From the NCBI RefSeq assembly GCF_900107155.1, contig NZ_FNOX01000002.1:372001-436000 (forward strand): a DNA stretch of 64,000 bases. The letters are read 5' to 3'. Shown piece by piece: positions 62,008-64,000 of the stretch. Under the pieces are notes generated by a model. The model ran no database searches, was not told where the DNA came from, and saw only the letters and a list, made by a program, of their open reading frames with translations. Numbering within the stretch: the first letter of the stretch is position 1; each line of letters begins with the position of its first letter. The translations under genes were made by a program, and so were the position numbers. The stretch comes from Pseudomonas salomonii. GTDB lineage: Bacteria > Pseudomonadota > Gammaproteobacteria > Pseudomonadales > Pseudomonadaceae.

Positions 62008-62757
62008 ATGACCATTGTTGTTTTCAATCCTCATAGCAGAAGCTTCTATCGCCCTATAGACGCGGCATTACGCTGGTGCAATCTCACTCGCTACGAAGCC
62101 CAAATAGTCCAGGCGGACTGGTCTCGCCCCGAGAATCTTGCAGTCCTATTTCCCCAATGGCCCAATCTTCACATCGCTTTCGAAAGGATTTTAGACGCCA
62201 TACGCAACGGTGAACTGCCGTACGGCTGCCTCGGTATTTCTGTTCCTTTGGGAAGCTATGTAGAGCCCTATCAGCTGACCATCCGCCATTCGGACTTACG
62301 CCGTTGGATGGAGATTCATTACCCCGACCACAAGCCCAGTTTCTTATTCGAGTCTGGTGAAGATGCGCCTGCAAAGGTCAGTCTAGGAACTTTTCTCTCC
62401 TTGAAAGCAGATCGAGATGAGTTATCGAGAGCGTTCCAAGCGCAACAGCATCGCATTCAAGAAATCTTGGGAGAGCTCCAGTCAATTGGACTTGAAAGAG
62501 ATGATCTCAAAGCCTTGGCCAAAACGAATGGTCAACTCAGCGAGCGCAGCGAACTGACCTATCTCAACATCATAGGGGCATTGGTCAGCCTTCTGTTGGA
62601 CCATTCGCCCGCTGGAAAACCTCTTTCGGTATTCACGAATCAAGCAGCCATCGTTGATGCCATTATCGCCCGTCACAAAGATGTGCCCGGCCTCAGCAAG
62701 CGCACGCTGGATGAAAAGTTTGCCGTGGCCAATCGTAGCCTCAAAAAAAATAACTGA
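62008..62757 (+). CDS. Conserved hypothetical protein of integrative elements
   Basis: A 249-residue cytoplasmic protein beginning MTIVVFNPHSRSFYRP. GGAGG lies about eleven bases upstream; an ATG 18 bases earlier is in frame. No catalytic domain is recognised. The central part (LKADRDELSRAFQAQQHRIQEILGEL) is probably a coiled coil and the C-terminus is basic. Proteins of this kind regularly stand just ahead of alpA and parA in ICE-type elements of pseudomonads; their role is unknown. Confidence 0.72.
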   Translation: MTIVVFNPHSRSFYRPIDAALRWCNLTRYEAQIVQADWSRPENLAVLFPQWPNLHIAFERILDAIRNGELPYGCLGISVPLGSYVEPYQLTIRHSDLRRWMEIHYPDHKPSFLFESGEDAPAKVSLGTFLSLKADRDELSRAFQAQQHRIQEILGELQSIGLERDDLKALAKTNGQLSERSELTYLNIIGALVSLLLDHSPAGKPLSVFTNQAAIVDAIIARHKDVPGLSKRTLDEKFAVANRSLKKNN

Positions 62758-62759
62758 TC

Positions 62760-62803
62760 GAGTCAATTGCGTTGCAATAGGTTCGATTGCAATGCAATGA
62801 CTC
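62760..62803. promoter_or_regulatory. Long inverted repeat upstream of the AlpA-like gene
   Basis: The arms 62760-62778 and 62786-62803 both read GAGTCA-TTGC-TTGCAAT toward a seven-base centre (AGGTTCG), with one extra base and one mismatch. The repeat TTGCAAT/ATTGCAA is prominent. It lies about 70 bases ahead of the AlpA-like start and right after the previous stop codon. It may be an operator, a ParA/ParB-type site or a terminator; there is no U-tract. Confidence 0.55.
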
Positions 62804-62872
62804 ATCCCGCCTTGTGCGATTCAATCCCTGTCACTTCCCAACACGCGCCAATTGGCGCTAGGAGTGACTAGC

Positions 62873-63097
62873 ATGTCCAGCCAATCTGTCCCCTCAGTTG
62901 AAGCGCCTCAACCCCAACGCCACATCATGCGGCGTGACGAAGTGGAGCGAAAAACCGGCTTCAAGCGTGCGCACATCTACAACTTGATGAAGGAAGGTAA
63001 ATTCCCTCAGGCTAAGCGCATTGGAATGCGCGCAGTAGGTTGGGACTCGCTGGAAATCGAGCAGTGGGTCGCTGAGCGCTTAGGCCAACAGGCTTGA
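62873..63097 (+). CDS. AlpA-family small regulator
   Basis: A 74-residue protein starting at MSSQSVPSV with TAGGAGTGA upstream. The helix-turn-helix is EVERKTGFKRAHIYNLMKEGKFPQ with the AlpA/MerR-type WDSLEIEQWVAER ending. AlpA proteins control excision functions of prophages and integrative elements. It is followed after four bases by the parA-like gene, the usual order in ICEs. An inverted repeat lies in its upstream region. Confidence 0.87.
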   Translation: MSSQSVPSVEAPQPQRHIMRRDEVERKTGFKRAHIYNLMKEGKFPQAKRIGMRAVGWDSLEIEQWVAERLGQQA

Positions 63098-63101
63098 TGC
63101 T

Positions 63102-63944
63102 ATGCGTGTGCTATCGGTGGTCTCCACGAAAGGTGGCGTAGGCAAAACCACAGTCGCCGCCAATCTCGGCGGTCTGCTGGCGGATGCTGGTCTACGCGTC
63201 CTGCTACTCGATCTGGATAGCCAACCCACCCTCTCCAGCTATTACGCCTTGAGCCAGAAAGCTGTCGCTGGCGCGTACGAGCTCATTGCACTCAACTTAA
63301 CAACGCCTGCACAGATTGTTTCCAAGACCGTGATTGCAGGGCTCGACCTCATCATCTCCAACGACGCTCAAGGCCAGTTGAGCACATTACTACTGCACGC
63401 CCCTGACGGGCGATTACGGCTACGCAATTTGCTAGACGATTTTCGCCCCCGTTATGACCTGCTTTTGATTGACACCCAAGGCGCACGTAGCGTGCTGTTG
63501 GAGATGGCCATCCTCGCCTGCGATATCGCCCTCTCTCCCATCACACCGGAAATGCTAGCTGCCCGCGAACTACGCCGCGGCACTTTGAGGCTATTCAGTG
63601 AACTCCAACCATTTCGTCACCTGGGTATTACGCTGCCACCGTTGCGACTGCTGCTGAACCAGGTAAATAGCATCCGAGTAGACACACGAATGATCATCCG
63701 TGGCCTGCACGAGGCCTTCGCTGGGGCTCCCAACATCTCAGTTCTAGAAACCGCAGTTCCAGACCGAGTGGCTTACCTCAATGCCGCCTCCCTTGGTCTA
63801 CCAGCCCACCGAATCGAGACTCGCCAGCCACGTGAACGACGATCGCAATCAGCGCTGCAAACCATGCAAGCGCTGGCCATCGAGTTGTTTCCTGAATGGC
63901 GCGAGGCGATTTCTAAGGTGAGTAGATACGCAGAGGTTCGATAA
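63102..63944 (+). CDS. ParA/Soj-family ATPase of an integrative element
   Basis: A 280-residue ParA-type ATPase. Deviant Walker A KGGVGKTT (residues 10-17), Walker A' LLDLDSQPTLS and Walker B LLIDTQGA are intact. It resembles the Soj proteins encoded at one end of ICEs such as PFGI-1 and PAGI elements, where they are needed to keep the excised element. It is probably in one transcript with the AlpA-like gene. The element continues past the right edge; a replicative helicase gene and parB would be expected next. Confidence 0.9.
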   Translation: MRVLSVVSTKGGVGKTTVAANLGGLLADAGLRVLLLDLDSQPTLSSYYALSQKAVAGAYELIALNLTTPAQIVSKTVIAGLDLIISNDAQGQLSTLLLHAPDGRLRLRNLLDDFRPRYDLLLIDTQGARSVLLEMAILACDIALSPITPEMLAARELRRGTLRLFSELQPFRHLGITLPPLRLLLNQVNSIRVDTRMIIRGLHEAFAGAPNISVLETAVPDRVAYLNAASLGLPAHRIETRQPRERRSQSALQTMQALAIELFPEWREAISKVSRYAEVR

Positions 63945-64000
63945 GGCAGATTCCGGAGACGGTATTTCGCGCCAAATCATCTTGTTTGTTCAACCTTGAG

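Noticed and set aside
1..64000. CRISPR arrays and rRNA genes
   Set aside because: No regularly spaced direct repeats of CRISPR size and no rRNA-like conserved stretches were recognised anywhere in the window.

Overview
The window reads as a chromosomal stretch of a Pseudomonas, most likely from the P. fluorescens group. The evidence is a moderately high G+C content, a KefC-type antiporter, a cstA/ybdD pair next to a two-component system, many LysR/TetR/GntR/AraC-controlled catabolic cassettes, OprB-type porin use and strongly Pseudomonas-like protein sequences. No rRNA, tRNA, CRISPR array or intact insertion sequence was recognised. The last 2 kb look like the edge of an integrative element.

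Layout. 1-5.1 kb: end of a K+/H+ antiporter gene, then a minus-strand thiol/redox group (thioredoxin, DsbA/FrnE-like protein, SDR, OsmC-like protein) with two paralogous TetR regulators. 5.2-9.7 kb: ybdD-cstA (pyruvate/peptide uptake) divergent from a cache-domain histidine kinase and a NarL-type regulator. 9.7-14.9 kb: an AraC regulator divergent from a cupin dioxygenase, MFS permease, porin and SDR, probably a small aromatic catabolic operon. 14.9-20.6 kb: FAH-family hydrolase with divergent GntR, a secreted PEBP-like protein with AraC, then TetR, alpha/beta hydrolase and SDR.

20.8-34.3 kb: the first highlight. A minus-strand operon reads HutU-like hydratase, AtzA/TrzN-type amidohydrolase, HutH-like lyase, a complete basic-amino-acid ABC importer, an M20 amidohydrolase and an ACT protein. 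It is divergent from a hydantoinase-like enzyme, an N-carbamoyl-amino-acid hydrolase and a LysR regulator. Together these would take an imidazole amino acid through a urocanate-like and a hydantoin-propionate-like intermediate to N-carbamoylglutamate and glutamate, without the normal HutI/HutG/HutF steps. This is the gene logic of ergothioneine or thio-imidazole catabolism. The HutU homologue has altered active-site motifs, which fits a non-standard substrate.

34.3-49.3 kb: an orphan Tat-exported peptide-type binding protein with two FAD amine/amino-acid oxidases and a GNAT protein; TetR with a serine beta-lactamase-like enzyme; a secreted M20 carboxypeptidase; LysR; and an SDR-MFS-split-transketolase operon lacking a sugar kinase. 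49.3-53.9 kb: one intact esterase, then a stretch of decayed genes (alpha/beta hydrolase, AraC, TauD and amidase remnants).

54-61 kb: the second and strongest highlight. A divergent XRE/MmyB-type regulator faces a tightly packed operon of 5-aminolevulinate-synthase-like enzyme, GNAT acetyltransferase, Gfo/Idh oxidoreductase, class II asparagine synthetase and MFS exporter. Pseudomonads make 5-aminolevulinate from glutamyl-tRNA, so this is not housekeeping haem synthesis. The gene set looks like a small natural-product cluster for an N-acylated 5-aminolevulinate-like compound, comparable to alaremycin. The operon sits between decayed genes, a broken LysR gene and an integrative element (conserved hypothetical, AlpA-like, ParA-like) that runs off the right end, which suggests horizontal acquisition.
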